Positions 22,218-34,179 of a stretch of 64,000 nucleotides of DNA are shown piece after piece. Source of the stretch: Ailurus styani. Lineage: Eukaryota; Chordata; Mammalia; Carnivora; Ailuridae. Numbering within the stretch: the stretch's first letter is position 1; every line of letters starts with the position of its first letter. The notes beneath the pieces are model-generated. The model saw only the letters and a list, made by a program, of their open reading frames with translations. It searched no databases and had not been told where the DNA came from. The DNA is taken from NCBI GenBank assembly GCA_002007465.1, contig LNAC01000379.1, forward strand, positions 253,377-317,376. Direction: 5' to 3'. Made by a program: the position numbers and the translations under genes.

Positions 22218-22562
22218 CCTTTTTATTATCAGTTTTATTCAAGTATAACTGAAAAATAAAATTGCATATATTTAAAGTATACAAAATGATGATTTGATAT
22301 ACATACACTTGGTGAAATGATTACTTAATCAGGTTAATTAAGACACCTATCACCGCACATAGTTATCATTTTGTGTGTGTGTGGTCAGAAAGCTTAATGA
22401 CTGATATTTTGAGGAAATTTTGACTATACAACACAGCATTATTAATTATAGTCACAATGATATACCATCACCAGGGCTTATTCATCCTATGACTGAAGGC
22501 TTGTACCCTTTAATCCCTACCCTCGAAACCCTGATAGCCACCATTCTACTCTCTATTTAGTA
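22218..22562 (-). mobile_element. L1 3'UTR fragment, minus strand
   Basis: Reverse-complement L1 3'UTR text: 'ttattcaagtataactgaa', 'caaaatgatgatttgatata', 'aattaagacacctatcacc', 'aacacagcattattaattat' and 'ccaccattctactctct'. Confidence 0.82.
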
Positions 22563-24965
22563 GATCTGTAGTTACACAAAAGGCCAAAGGAAGTTTTTTA
22601 AATGGAAAAGTAATGAAAAAAACAAAACAAAACAAAACAAAAAACAGAAGCATCAGGAAAAAAGGAAAAAACAATAGAACGAGTAGAAATATGGATACAT
22701 ATAACAAATGATTTTGCTCGTACGTTTTATAAATTATATTTAATGACTGAAGCAAAAAATAAAATGCCATCTGACACTCAAGAAAGTTGTATTTTAATAA
22801 GGGGAAGGCTAAGTAATCTGAATGAAAGTGAATATTCCACTCTTATTTTATGTAGAAATATATAAATAAAATAGTAAGGTTAAATAAAACAATAAATGAC
22901 AATGTCTGTCTCCATTGTCTACAGTTACATAGTTATATGCAACAAAAATGGTTTAAAGGTTACAACAATGTTATTCACTTATCTCTGGAATGAGCAGTGG
23001 GAATTAAGATTTAGGAGAGTGAACAAAAGAGACTTCACCATTTGGTAAAATTTTCACCCTTGACATCATGAATCTGCTCATATAATAACTATATAATAAA
23101 AAGAAGTCAGGTGAGACTTCTAGTTTCTGGAAGCTTCTGGTTAGTAAGGAGCACAGAAATCATGATTCCCATTCTATCAACAAGAAAAAAAGTGAAATAC
23201 ACTGAAAAAAAAAATCAACAAATCTTCTTAGATCCAACCAAGAACTGAAGTCACAGATCAAACATCTGTCCATAAAATTTGGCAAACATACAGGTGGACA
23301 CAGAACATCACGATTTAGCAGAGAAGGATGCCAAGGCAGAAAACGTCATGGGGGGCGCCTGGGTGGCTCAGTGGGTTAAAGCCTCTGCCTTCGGCTCAGG
23401 TCACGATCTCAGGGTCCTGGAATCGAGGCCCGCATCGGGCTCTCTGCTCAGCAGGGAGCCTGCTTCCTCCTCTCTCCTCTCTCTCTGCCTGCCTCTCTGC
23501 CTACTTGTGATCTGATCTCTCTCTCTCTCTCTGTGTGTCAAATAAATAAATAAAACCTTTAAAAAAAAAAAAAAGAAAAGAAAACGTCATGGGAACCAGA
23601 ACGAAGGTAGGAAAACTTAACTATAAACGAACAATTACCAGAGGCTCAGTGTAGATAAGCTTAAGAGTTAAAAACACCAGGAGGACCGAGTCTTAGGGAA
23701 GAGGTGGGATAATTTTGTGCATTTTAGCTCCAGAAGCTCTCACAGTGAGTATCAAAGAAAAATCTCTTTGTAATTCCAGTAGCAAAAGGTAGCCATTTTG
23801 AAACGTGCCCAGGACATTCTGTTGCTCCAAACAAGGCCTACACTCAAAAAAGAAACTATTTCACCAGAGACTAACTGCCTAGGAAAAGGGAAATACCTAG
23901 AACTAGGCTCTTTTAGCCTTCTTTTCCCACCTAATGCTTCTTACGAAGCATTTATGAGGGTCACAGCCAAATGGCATAAGCTTATTAAAATACCTAATAG
24001 AATATTTCTTTCCTAGCATCAGTAGAGCTCCTATGAAGCAAGGGAGACAAGTCCAGGGACACTAGAGAAAACTTACTTTTCGTGTTACTCTGTGACACTA
24101 ATAGCTAAGAAAAAAAAAAGAAACAAAAAGCAAAAAACAGTAAACTTAACTCCTAGTCCAATAAATATAAAACTCCAAAATATAATTTATATTCCTGGGG
24201 CTTCGAGGAACAAAGGAAAAGGGGTAGACACCTTCCTATAGCCCAGCACAACTCTGCAAAATTTGGAGAAGGCATAGAACTGAGGCTTCTCACACTAGAG
24301 GGAAGAAGGAGTAGTGTGTCTCTAATATCTCTAGACTTCCAATGGGTTCCCCCAAGAAGCTGGTTCCTAGACACCTCACCCCATCCCTGCCCACTACACC
24401 AGCACTGAAAAAATTAGCCTGGCAGAGATGCTTCTGGCACATAGGAACAGAAAAAGAAGCAGGAGGTTCAATTCAGCCAGCAAGGTTCTGTAAGATGGAA
24501 AAATTACATAACATAAGCTGCTTCTCCCTGAAGAGGGAGAGAGGAGGAGGGCTTGCTTCTGAAATCCCTGGGATTTAATATGCTGCTGAGGGGCCAACTC
24601 ATACAAAACAAGGATGGAAACTACAGGGTCAGACAACAAAGGGAGCGAGAGGTTATGTTGCTGCTGGTGGATTAAAAAATAAAATAAAATTTTGGACAGA
24701 CAGCAGACAGGAACAAAAGCACACAATCTCTACTAGGCTGCACAAAATCTCAAAACAGGCTGATAAGTGAAATTCGTTCACAGTCATATCTAGCCCAGAA
24801 AGACTGGGAAATGTGGCTGCTTCCTCAAACGTGCAATCACCATGGAAAACTACAAGAAACATGAAGAAAAAGAAAAAGAACATCACAAAAAAGAATGAAA
24901 TAGATCTCCAGTAATTGTCCTAAAGAAATGGAGATTTATGAGTTGGCAAAGATTTAAAAATTACC
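22563..24965 (+). mobile_element. Old LINE 5' part/ORF1 relic, SINE-interrupted
   Basis: From about 23100 the text resembles the 5'UTR to ORF1 start of old L1/HAL1 families, ending in recognisable phrases (about 24840-24940): 'atggaaaactacaagaaac', 'gatctccagtaattgtc' and 'gagatttatgagttggc'. Short frames of 70-110 codons on both strands carry no known motif. A SINE at 23353 interrupts it. The first 500 bp are unassigned A-rich DNA. Confidence 0.5.
23353..23578 (+). repeat. CAN-SINE, young
   Basis: Near-consensus head. A perfect 15-bp TSD agaaaacgtcatggg lies at 23338-23352 and 23579-23593. The two overlapping plus-strand frames here are SINE translations. Confidence 0.97.
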
Positions 24966-24974
24966 ATCTTGAGG

Positions 24975-27178
24975 AATTTCACTTAGTTACAAGAGAACAA
25001 AGTCCAATATCTCTGATGAACTTAGATACAAATATCCTCAACATAATACCAGGAAAGCAAATTCAATAGCACCATAAAAGGATCAACCACCATGACCAAA
25101 TGGGATATATCCCTGGAATGCAAGCATGGTACAACGTATACAGATTTATGTGATACACGACTTTAATAAAATAAAGGGGAGAAAAAGTCACATGATAATC
25201 TCAAATAATACAAAAAAAGCATTTGCTAACTCAAAACTCTACATGATAAAAAATCTCTAAGTATAGACAGAATATAGGACATAATAAAGGTCATGTATAA
25301 AAAATTGACAGCTAACATCCTAATCAATGAAAAAAAACTGAAAAATTCTCCTCTAAGATCAGGAAGGATGCTTACTCTTGCCACTTCTACTCAACGAAGT
25401 ACTATATGTTCTAGTCAGGGCAATTAAACAAGGAAAATAAATGAAATGCACCCAAATAGGAAAAGAAGAAATAGAATTATTTGTATTTGCTGATGACATA
25501 CATGATCTTATACATAAAAATCCTAAAGATTCCAAAAAGAACTAAAAAGCATATTCAGTAAAGTACAATGAAATAAACATCACCTGTAGTTCTATAAACT
25601 AATAATGAATAATCTGAAAGAGAAATTAAGAAAATAATCCAACGTACAGTAGTATCAAATGGAATAAAATACTTATGAATAAACTGAACCAAGAAGGTGG
25701 AAAAACTTGTGTATTGAAAACTATAAATCAATAATGAAAATAAAGAAGACACAAATGAAAAGACATAGGTTATTCATGGATTGGAATTTATTAGTACTGT
25801 TAAAATGATACTCAGAGTGCTCTACAGATTAAAAGCAATCCCTATCAAAATTCCCATGACATTTCTTTTAAGGAAATAAAAAAAAAATCTAAAATTCAGA
25901 TGGAACCACAAATGACCCCAAATATCCAAAGCAATCTTGAGAAAGAAAACAAAGCTAGAGGCATCATAATTCCTGATTTCAGAATATATTATGAAGCTAT
26001 ACTTTCCAAAACAGAAAGATAATGGCATAAAGACAGACATACAGACCAATGTAACATAATAAAGAGACCAGAAATAAAACCAAAGCACCTATGGACAACT
26101 AATCTTTCAAAAGGGTACCAATGAGGAAAGGATAGTTTCTCTAAAAAAATGGGGTTAGGGAAATGGATTATCCATATGGAAAAGAATGAAATTGGACCCT
26201 TATTTTATACTAAACAGAAAAATCAATTAAAAATGAAATATAATTTAAATATAAGACCTGAAATTATAAAACTCATAGAAGAAAACACAGAAGAAAAGCT
26301 TCATAATTAGTCCATGATTTCTAAAGAACTGAAATCAAGAATTCAAAGGGATATGTGCAATTCCACATTCACTGTAGCATTATTTACAGTATTCAAAATA
26401 TGTAAACAACTTAAATATCCATCAACCGAACAAATGGGTAAAGATAATGTGGCATATACATTCCATATATATGTGGAATATTGTTTCGTCCTTAAAAACG
26501 ATGAAAATCCTATCATATATAAGACAAGGATATATGTAAACGACATCATGCTAAATGAAATAAGCCAGTTACAAAAGGAAAAATAATGCATGAATTCACT
26601 TATATAAGCTATCTACAATAGTCAATTCATAGAAAACAAGAGTAGAATGCTTGTTATTAGTAGCTGGGGGTAAGGGGAAATTGAGAGTTAGTGTTCCACA
26701 GGTATAAAGATTCAGTTATATAAGACAAATCAGTCTCAGAAATATATAAAATATTATGCCTATGAGAGTCCCATATTGTTGAGAGTTCCATATTGTTGAG
26801 AATTCCATATTGTACACTCAAAAAATTTGTTAAGAGGGTGTATCTCATATGAACTGCTTTTACCACAAAAAAAAAAAAACAAACAAAAAAGGAAAAAATC
26901 CTACTCCATGTGATAATGAACTGAGGGATATGTGGTATCATTCATTTACCAAAACTCCTAGAACGTACAACACAATGAGTAACTCTAATGTAATATTAGG
27001 ACTTTAGATAATAATAATGTATCAATAGTTACTCATCAGTTATAACATATATATCACACAAAAGCAGGATATTAATTATAGGGAAGACTGGGGGTGGAGG
27101 GGGAAGGATTTGCAGGGGGTATGTGAGAACTCGACACTTTCCACTCAATTTCTCTATAACGTAATTCTGCTCAAAAAA
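24975..27178 (+). mobile_element. L1 ORF2 (RT) to 3'UTR, decayed
   Basis: L1 reverse-transcriptase text with the FADD catalytic box at 25486-25497, then 'cttactcttgccacttctac' and 'attcatggattggaattta', with 'gcatcataattcctgatttc' further on. Near 26300 there is a jump to 'gtgcaattccacattcactg', implying an internal deletion. A poly-A near 26865-26890 is followed by another L1-type 3' end (about 26900-27178), so two copies may be stacked. Stops throughout. Confidence 0.78.
26763..26813. repeat. Three 17-bp tandem units
   Basis: Three head-to-tail copies of tgaga(g)ttccatattgt at 26763-26779, 26780-26796 and 26797-26813, with one or two differences each, inside the L1 3'UTR. Confidence 0.9.
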
Positions 27179-27186
27179 TAAAGTGC

Positions 27187-27378
27187 AGGGGCGCCTGGGT
27201 GGCTCAGTCCTTAAGCCTCTGCCTTCGGCTCAGGTCATGATCCAAGGGTCCTGGGATCCCGCTCTGCATCATGCTCCCTGCTCAGCAGGAAGCTTTTTCC
27301 CCTCTCCCACTCCCTCTGCCTGTGTTCTGTCTCTCACTATGTCTCTCTCTGTCAAATAAATAAATAAAATCTTAAAAA
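27187..27378 (+). repeat. CAN-SINE
   Basis: Head 'ggggcgcctgggtggctcag' and an AATAAATAAATAAAATCTT tail. Flanking aaataaagtgca and aaataaagtaca form an imperfect TSD. Confidence 0.94.
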
Positions 27379-27744
27379 TAAATAAAGTACATTAATTTTA
27401 TAAAGCAATCAGTAAATACATCTAGAACAAAGAAAAAATAAAATGTTATAACAATGTGTGATAAACTATTGTGTTAGAGGAAATAAAATATACAAGGAAT
27501 ATATCCTAGTCTACGAATGAGGTAAGAATTTCTCAAAGAGCAGTAATGTGGAAATTACTAAAGTGGTAGATTGTGAACAATCCACGAGGAGAATCAGCAA
27601 GCTTGGCATATAAGTAAAGAGAAACACTGTATTTACTTAAAAAAAATAGACATTTATTGAATAATGAGTAAAATAATTTCAGAGTGATTGCAACAAGAAA
27701 TGAGGCTAGAGAGTTATATTTGGACAGTAGAGACATTTGTGAAC
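27379..27744. other. AT-rich interval, nothing recognised
   Basis: No gene and no repeat I can name. The sequence seems to continue after the LTR-like block (agacttcagacttcatt near 28232), so it may be an old element that the LTR entered. Confidence 0.35.
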
Positions 27745-28222
27745 AATGTTGATCGATAAATTTTCCTGGAAAATGAAACCAGCGGAATATAGATAGGAAC
27801 AGACATACTCATTGTGAGGAACTGGCTCCCGCGACTATGTAAATTGAGATGTCCTATGATCTCCCATCTGCAAGCAGGAGATCTAGGAAAGCTGGTGGTA
27901 TAATTCAGTCTGAATCTGGGCCTGAGAAGCAAGAGATGATCTAAATCTCAGTATGAGAACCAGAGATGAGATGAGATGTCCCCCTGAAGTAGGCAAGCAG
28001 GAACTAAAAAAGGGCCAATATTCCTTTGCCTGCCTTTTATTCTAGTCAGCCCCTAAATGGATTGGATGAGGTCCAACCACAGTGAGAACAATCTCTTTCA
28101 CTAAATCCACTGATTCAGATGCTAATCTACTCAGGAAACACCTTCACAGACACATCCAGAACTGATGTTTAATCTGGACACCCCATGGCAAATCAGTTTG
28201 ACATGTAAAATAAACCATCACA
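27745..28222 (-). repeat. Ancient LTR-like mammalian repeat, minus strand
   Basis: Resembles a widespread mammalian repeat with TG...CA ends: 'ctggctcccgcgactatgta', 'gtcctatgatctcccatctg', 'ggattggatgaggtccaacc', 'cttcacagacacatccag' and 'gacatgtaaaataaacc', ending at 'atcaca'. I know the family by its text but cannot name it safely. ERVL/MaLR-type LTR is the best guess. Confidence 0.55.
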
Positions 28223-28548
28223 CAATGTTTAGGACTTCAGACTTCATTCTAAGGGTAATGAAAAGGCAACCCATATAAATACTCTCACAAGCAAAATTCA
28301 AACACCCTATTTTATTCAACTACAGTACAATGAAATTCTGCTGCTGGAGGAGTTCTTTTAAATTTTAAAAGTGAATTAAAAATATGAAAGAGAAGATTGT
28401 TATGTTAATTTATGTTTTTATAATAACAGCTGTTAAAATAAATGAAAGAAAAACTGTGTGCTCCAAAGAGCTACTCAGACCTTAGCTCCCTTATCTCAAA
28501 CATGATTGAAGTTTCACCAAGTAAAAGTTACTTAAAAACAACTTAGAG
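28223..28548. other. Interval without recognised feature
   Basis: A-rich unique sequence, no gene or nameable repeat. Confidence 0.4.
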
Positions 28549-28751
28549 AGGGGCACCTGGGTGGCTAAGTCGTTAAGTGTCTGCCTTTGGCTCAGGTCAT
28601 GATCCCAGGGTCCTGGGTTCGAGCCCCATATCGGGCTCCCTGCTCTGCGGGAAAGTCTGCTTCTCTCCCTCTCCCACTCCCCCTGCTGGTGTTCCCTCTC
28701 TCGCTGTGTCTCTCTCTGTCAAATAAATAAAATCTTAAAAAAAAAAAAAAC
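28549..28751 (+). repeat. CAN-SINE
   Basis: Head 'gggcacctgggtggctaagt', CT-rich body, AAATAAATAAAATCTT plus poly-A. A 72-codon minus-strand frame is its antisense translation. Confidence 0.95.
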
Positions 28752-28759
28752 CAAAAACA

Positions 28760-29190
28760 AAAACAGAGAGATACAGAAAAATGTTGTAAATGTTCTTTAC
28801 AAAAACACATGACAGAGAGAAATTGATAATAGAATATGTTAAGTGCTATAGAGAGTAAAGATTTTCCTAGACTCAGAAGACCTGAGTAGTTTGTGGTTTT
28901 TACAAATAATGGGCATGCATAAAGATGGCAGGATCTCTAGAATAATGGTTTTTAGCTTTGGAAAAGAACGCTGCTTTTAAAAAGAGCACTGAATCAAGAA
29001 AACTACCAGATTGCACGGAATCAGAGATTTAAGCAATGAAGCAGTGTGGGCAAAACTTCAGAAAGCCCTCTACAAATGTCTTATTTCATATATCTCTGGC
29101 ACCTCTTTATAATTCTGGGTAGATTTCAGAGTATTATCCCTAAGAATGATTCAAAAATTTAATCTCTCTTAAACTGAACAAAATAGAGGT
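28760..29190. other. Interval without recognised feature
   Basis: No gene, RNA or nameable repeat. Confidence 0.4.
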
Positions 29191-29194
29191 TATA

Positions 29195-29656
29195 AACAAA
29201 TTACCACAAACACAGAGAGGAAAAGTACTACAAACAGGTGGTTTAAAACAACAGAAATTTATTTTTTCACATTCTAGAGTCCAGAAATTTTTAAATCAAG
29301 ATATCAATGGGGCCATTTCCCCTACGAGGTTCTAGGGAACATTTATTTCCTTGCCTGTTTTGGCTCCTGGTGGTTACTAGCAGTGTTTGCCATTTCTTAG
29401 TTTGTGGTAGTATAATTCTGATCTGAGTCCATTTTTTTCCATGGTCTCCTACCCTTCGTGGCAGTGTACAAATCTTCCTCTTCTTTCTTGTATAGAGACA
29501 ACAGGCAAAATAAGTGCCCACCCTAAACCAGTATGACTTCATATTAACTGAACTATATCTACAAAGACTCTATTTTCAAATAAAGTCATGTTGACAGATA
29601 TCAACAGATAAGACGTCAGCATAACTTATGGGAGGGCACAATTCAACCCCAAACAG
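29195..29656 (-). repeat. MLT1-type MaLR LTR, minus strand
   Basis: Reverse complement of MLT1-type LTR text: 'ggtttaaaacaacagaaatt', 'cattctagagtccagaaa', 'aagtgcccaccctaaacca', 'caaagactctattttcaaat' and the terminal 'gcacaattcaacccc' ... 'aaca'. Internal-type sequence continues to its right, so it is the 3' LTR of a partial element. Confidence 0.8.
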
Positions 29657-30029
29657 TCTACCCTCTACTGCCAGCAATTCTTGTGTTTCTCACGTGCAAA
29701 ATATACTTATACCATCACAACATCCCTGAATGTCTTAACCCATTTCAACATTAATTCTAAGGTCAAAATCTCATCCAAATATGAACGCAAAAGATCGTAA
29801 ATCTCATTTTCTAATCATCTAATCAGGTAAGGGTGATACTCTGGTTATGGTACATCTTGGAACAAAAGTCCTCTCTACAGGTAGACCTATAAAACTAGAA
29901 AACAAGTTATGTTTCCAAAATACAATGGTGTGACAGGCATGAACAGACAACCTTACTCCAAAAGGAAGAAATTGGAAGGAATAAATGGGTCATAGATCTG
30001 AGGCAGGAAGGGAGACTAGGGAGACAAGT

Positions 30030-30678
30030 TGACCAAAGTACAGTCATTTTGGTTTTATGCTAAACCTTAACAAAGTCAGCAGGTCATAAAAAGGTCACAA
30101 GATCAGACTCATGAAGACCACAAGACTCCGATCATTCAGACAGTAAAAGCCACAAAAGCTGAACATTCATAAATATTGGTCCCCATGGGTAATTTCACAA
30201 CCCAAAGAAAATGGAAAAGCTAACAGCCCAATGTAACTGGGCTGTTTAAACCCAATGTTAGGGCGCCTGGGTGGCTCAGTGGGTTAAAGCTGCTGCCTAA
30301 GGCTCAGGTCATGATCTCAGGGTCCTGGGATCGAGGCCCGCATCGGGCTCTCTGCTCAGCAGGGAGCCTGCTTCCTCCTCTCTCCTCTCTCTCTGCCTAC
30401 TTGTAATCTCTCTCTCTGTGTCAAATGAATAAATAAAAATCTTAAAAAAAAACCAATGTTAAAGAGTGAGCTTCTTCCTATATAATTAGCTAATTTGAAA
30501 AAATTATAAAACCCTTCATTAGAGGCAAAGGGCAGGGTTCCATTCCCCATCAGGGAGGAGAGAGTGCTACTTTGTCAAGTAGCTCCATTCTTATTTCTAT
30601 ACTTAATAAATCTAATATCCCTTTCTCTAAACAGCTTGCTCTTGAATTACTTCTGCAAAGACAAGAACACTCTTGTCA
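30030..30678 (+). repeat. Solo LTR inside the MaLR internal region
   Basis: A block with ends TGAC...GTCA, a TATAAAA box (30505-30511) and AATAAA (30605-30610) followed by a T-rich stretch interrupts the MaLR text, which resumes on both sides. About 450 bp once the SINE at 30261 is removed. Family not named; a clear TSD was not found, so ends may be off by a few bases. Confidence 0.6.
30261..30452 (+). repeat. CAN-SINE, young
   Basis: Near-consensus head and a short-A tail. TSD ccaatgtta lies at 30252-30260 and 30453-30461. It sits inside the solo LTR. Confidence 0.95.
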
Positions 30679-30915
30679 AGGGGTTGGAAGCCCTCCCTCT
30701 TGGCACATAGGCCTGTCTGGTATCAGATCCTATGCAAATCCAAAACCCAGCAGCACAAATACCATCATGTGAATAAACCTGTGAATAAACCTCTTCAGCT
30801 TGAAAATCCACTCTGTGGACATATAGATATCTCCCTGCATTCTAAAAAATAGGACCAGACAAGGAATCCAACTATATCCTTACTCATTTTTCCACCTACA
30901 CTAGACAACCACTCA

Positions 30916-31150
30916 CATTAAAAATGATTTTTTAAAAAGGGAAAGATATAGCAATCTTAATTTCTTTTCCATTCAGTCCTTCTCACTGATGAATATGCCA
31001 TAGGCAGAATATCTATAAAATGCGTATATATCAAAAAGTGAAATAAAAAATGGTTTTGCTGGTTTACTGTAGCAATTTCGCTATTGTCATAAGAATGAAA
31101 TGCACATACATGTATGAGGTATAAAATACATATTGTGTAATTTCAGTTAT
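30916..31150. other. Interval without recognised feature
   Basis: No gene or nameable repeat. Confidence 0.4.
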
Positions 31151-31162
31151 TAGACATATGAT

Positions 31163-31165
<3 letters not shown>

Positions 31166-31203
<38 letters not shown>

Positions 31204-31382
31204 AAGATTTTATTTTATTGACAGAGAGAGATCACAAGCAGGCAGAGAGACAGGCAGAGAGAGAGGAGGAAGCAGGCTCCCTGCTGAGCAGAGAGCCTGA
31301 TGCGGGGCTCAATCCCAGGACCCTGAGATCATGACCTGAGCCAAAGGCAGAGGCTTTAACCCACTGAGCCACCCAGGCACCC
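31166..31382 (-). repeat. CAN-SINE, minus strand, young
   Basis: Reversed (ATTT)n tail of about 40 bp to 'gagccacccaggcaccc'. A perfect 15-bp TSD tagacatatgattta lies at 31151-31165 and 31383-31397. Confidence 0.96.
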
Positions 31383-31657
31383 TAGACATATGATTTAAAT
31401 GCTTGTATATTTGCATTTCAAATTGGCATCGCACAATACAAAGATGAACAGTAAAATTTCTATCAGTAGCTAAAAATTTTAATTTTAAGGAATGACATCA
31501 AATTCCAAAAAAAAAAAAAAAGACCATGAAAAGTGAGAAAAGGACTTGTTTCTCTGTATGCACATACTCAGGAGTAAAAGGATGGAGTGAAAAGTGAACT
31601 TACACATGTAAAAATTAACTAAAAGAGTCATACTGAGTCTTAGGAATTCTAGGCTAC

Positions 31658-31729
31658 CTTTGTCACCATGTTTCAAGAATTTCAGCATAAAGGCTTTGTA
31701 AGCATAGAAGTCCCGTGAATTCCCGATAT
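31658..31729 (-). other. Candidate 72-bp host coding exon
   Basis: On the minus strand a 72-bp block lies between a good acceptor (ttgttatcttttccag) and a GT donor (AAAG/GTAGCC, with a weak +5 base). Of three frames only one is open; it reads IGNSRDFYAYKAFMLKFLK followed by HGDK, with ordinary codon use. Both ends are phase 1, so the exon is symmetric (24 codons). An upstream ttctgaac could serve as branch point. It is not inside any repeat I recognise. I do not recognise the protein, and no neighbouring exon is visible within several kb, as expected for a gene with large introns. It could still be a chance frame. Confidence 0.4.
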
Positions 31730-31869
31730 CTGGAAAAGATAACAATATGTTCAGAAAATTCTTCTGAACACGGAATGGCAGCACCTCCCACCTCCACCCA
31801 CCCCCCAAAACAAGCAAGAGTAAAGGAAGCATGATAAAAAGCAAAAATACCAAAAAAAAAGATAAACAA

Positions 31870-32761
31870 TCAAAAACGTCAATAATTCACATCTTCAGAG
31901 AAAATATTTTATCTTTGGAGTAAGAACAGATTGTTACCAAAAGAGGAAGAATTGGGAAAATTGAAGAGTTCTTGGAATTTAATTTTTTTAAAAGTTGAAA
32001 CATTGGAAGTTGAAATCAAAATTTCCTAGAAACTTAAATGACAACAACAAAATGGGATAAAGAACAATTTTTAATTGAAGGATTAATTGAAAAGTACAAC
32101 AGTCTATTAGTAGGATAAACTAAAATAAAAAACTAAGGAAATAGAGAAAACTATCAACGAAATAAAATGGAAAAATTTCACAGACATAAAGGATAAGAAT
32201 CTCCTAATGGAAAAGACCAAAAATGTATCAGTGAAATGCCGGGAAAAAGCCTACACCATACAACAGTACTGTGAAATTTCATAACACTAAATAGAAAAGA
32301 CCTGGTACTAAAAAGATTAAGAAGCAGAACAACATCAAAGTTCTGAAGTGTAATCCTACATTTCCTTTCATAGGAAGGTATGGGTAAATTTGCTCCAACA
32401 AAACAGCTGAGTAAACAGGGTAGTCATGAGATTCAGAAGCCTTGGAGAACACAGGAGATGAAAGAAACTTCTCCTAGGATAACAAATCTTTGATATACAT
32501 ACAAAACAAACATTGTGGAACTGAGCAGAAGAAAGGAGGGGTTAAAGAGAAAAGGTCTCTAGAAAAAATACAAACATTAGATTGAATAATACATTTGATT
32601 GTTTAGAAAATGATATGGATGGGCATTTCATATACATATTGGAACAATTACTAAGAAGTGGCTAATAAGACAACGTAATTATTCGATGCATGAAAATTCA
32701 AATCTATAAAACAAGAAACATTCACAGTACACTGGTTGGATTAGCAGTTAATGATATTAAT
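31870..32761 (+). mobile_element. Old LINE relic (L1/HAL1-like)
   Basis: A-rich decayed text without frames; resembles old LINE sequence ('gatggatgggcatttcat' region near 32610). It seems to resume after the LTR at about 33356 and run to about 33880. Confidence 0.4.
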
Positions 32762-33355
32762 GATGTGGGAAGCAGAAGCAGAAGAAAAGTTCTTAAATTT
32801 CCTTACTACCTAGAGCCCACTGACAAGTCCTTGAAACAGGCAGAGTGACATTCCTCTAGGGACTCAACTGCCTCCACCTTAACACTGCCGCTAAGAACAA
32901 AACGGAATCCTAGCCTGACCACCCCCCACCCCCAACCAGTATCCTGTAAGTCTACTTTAACAGATAAAAATTCCTATGGAAACTTCATCTCTAAACCCTC
33001 CAAGATACATGCAGGCACTCATCCCCAAGCATATGGCCCACCGATATACATCTGAAAGGGTCTCACGACAAAGGTTTTAATAGACGGTAATAAATGACGT
33101 TTTCCCAACAATAGCTAGCCCCTCAAGGTCCTGGAAACCTTTTTTCCAAAATGTCTTAGAGACCTAAGTTATCCCTGACCCCCTCCCAACTTGCAAGTAT
33201 ATAATGGGCCACTCCTCACAACCCTGGTCCAGCCCCTCTTTCTGCCCACATGTCCTGTCCCTGTGCTTATTTAATAAACCACCATTTTGCACCAAAGACA
33301 TCTCAAGAATTTTTTCTTGGTCGTTGGCTCCAGACCTCACCTATATTCTAAAACT
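32762..33355 (+). repeat. LTR of an endogenous retrovirus
   Basis: A GC-richer block starting near TGATGTGGGAAGC. It has a TATATAA box near 33198, TTTAATAAACC near 33269 and a U5-like 'ccaaagacatctcaagaatt' followed by 'cttggtcgttggctccagac', ending near ACTTCA. The word tattaa flanks both sides as a possible TSD. No internal region, so probably solo. Family not named. Confidence 0.6.
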
Positions 33356-33889
33356 TCATTATTAACATAGTTGTAATAATATAAACACTAAAATTTTACT
33401 AAAATTATAACTGTGTCTGGAAAATGGAAGAATAAGTCTGAATTATATGATAGTTAAATGTTCCTTTGCCATAACTGTAAATAAATACATAATTTCTAAT
33501 AACACTAAAGAAATAATGGCATGAGCATATATCTTTGAAATATAAAAGTAATACTAGAAGGAAAACTTTATTTTTAAAAAAATTTTTTGAGACGAAAATC
33601 TTGAAATAGCCAAAAGTTGCTCTACCTGGGAAACAGGACTACAGAACAGAGATGTTTGTGTGAGTAGCGTTGTTATTCACTATTAGCCCTTAGTACAATG
33701 CTACTTTAAAAACTTATATGTATGTATTATCCTAATAAAATAAGGTTAATTTATAAAATTAGAAAATGAAAAAATTCTTAACTCCATTCTAATAAGAATT
33801 TAAAAATTAATAAAATGGACTATTATGTATCATAAAATGTATATAACTATACTAACCTTAAAAAAGTATAAAAATATACCAGCAACTAT

Positions 33890-33986
33890 TGGGGTGTCTG
33901 GGCTGGCTAAGTATGTGAAGCATTCAACTCTTGATCTCAGAGTTGTTAGATCAAGCCCAACACTGGGCGTAGAGCACTAGGTTTTT
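33890..33986 (+). repeat. Old CAN-SINE, 5' half only
   Basis: Head 'ggggtgtctgggctggctaa' and 'actcttgatctcagagttgt' persist; the CT-rich half and tail are missing or replaced. Confidence 0.7.
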
Positions 33987-34090
33987 TAAGTGATGAATCA
34001 ATCACTGAATTCTACTCGAGAAATCAATATTGCACTATATGTTAACTTAAGTAAGATTTAAATTAAATACACACACACACACACATATCA
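33987..34090 (+). mobile_element. Short L1 3' end with (CA)n
   Basis: 'gaattctactcgagaaatca' followed by 'atattgcactatatgttaac' is the carnivore L1 3' terminus; the A-rich tail has become a short (CA)n (34069-34084). Confidence 0.8.
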
Positions 34091-34179
34091 ACAACGACAA
34101 AATAAGTTGAAAAGGTTCTCAAAGAATTACTTCAAAGAGTGACACTATATGCCACTGGTGTTAGGCAGACAACTTCAAA

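Larger units (their letters stand above)
29657..30915 (-). mobile_element. MaLR internal sequence, interrupted
   Basis: Follows the LTR with typical internal text: 'ctaccctctactgccagcaa', 'ttctcacgtgcaaaatatac', 'gttatgtttccaaaatacaa' and 'aaaggaagaaattggaagg'. It resumes after a younger LTR at about 30679 ('ggggttggaagccctccctc', 'actctgtggacatatagata', 'ctccctgcattctaaaaaat'). Confidence 0.7.

Noticed and set aside
23279..23515. Recurrent open frames with APGWLSGLKPLPSAQV- or GAWVAQWVKASAFGSG-like peptides (also near 38743, 40100, 44316, 53362, 21241)
   Set aside because: These are translations of the conserved CAN-SINE head in different frames and places, not a protein family.
26763..26813. 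Three regular 17-bp repeats as a CRISPR-like array
   Set aside because: Units are contiguous with no spacers and lie in an L1 3'UTR of a mammalian genome.
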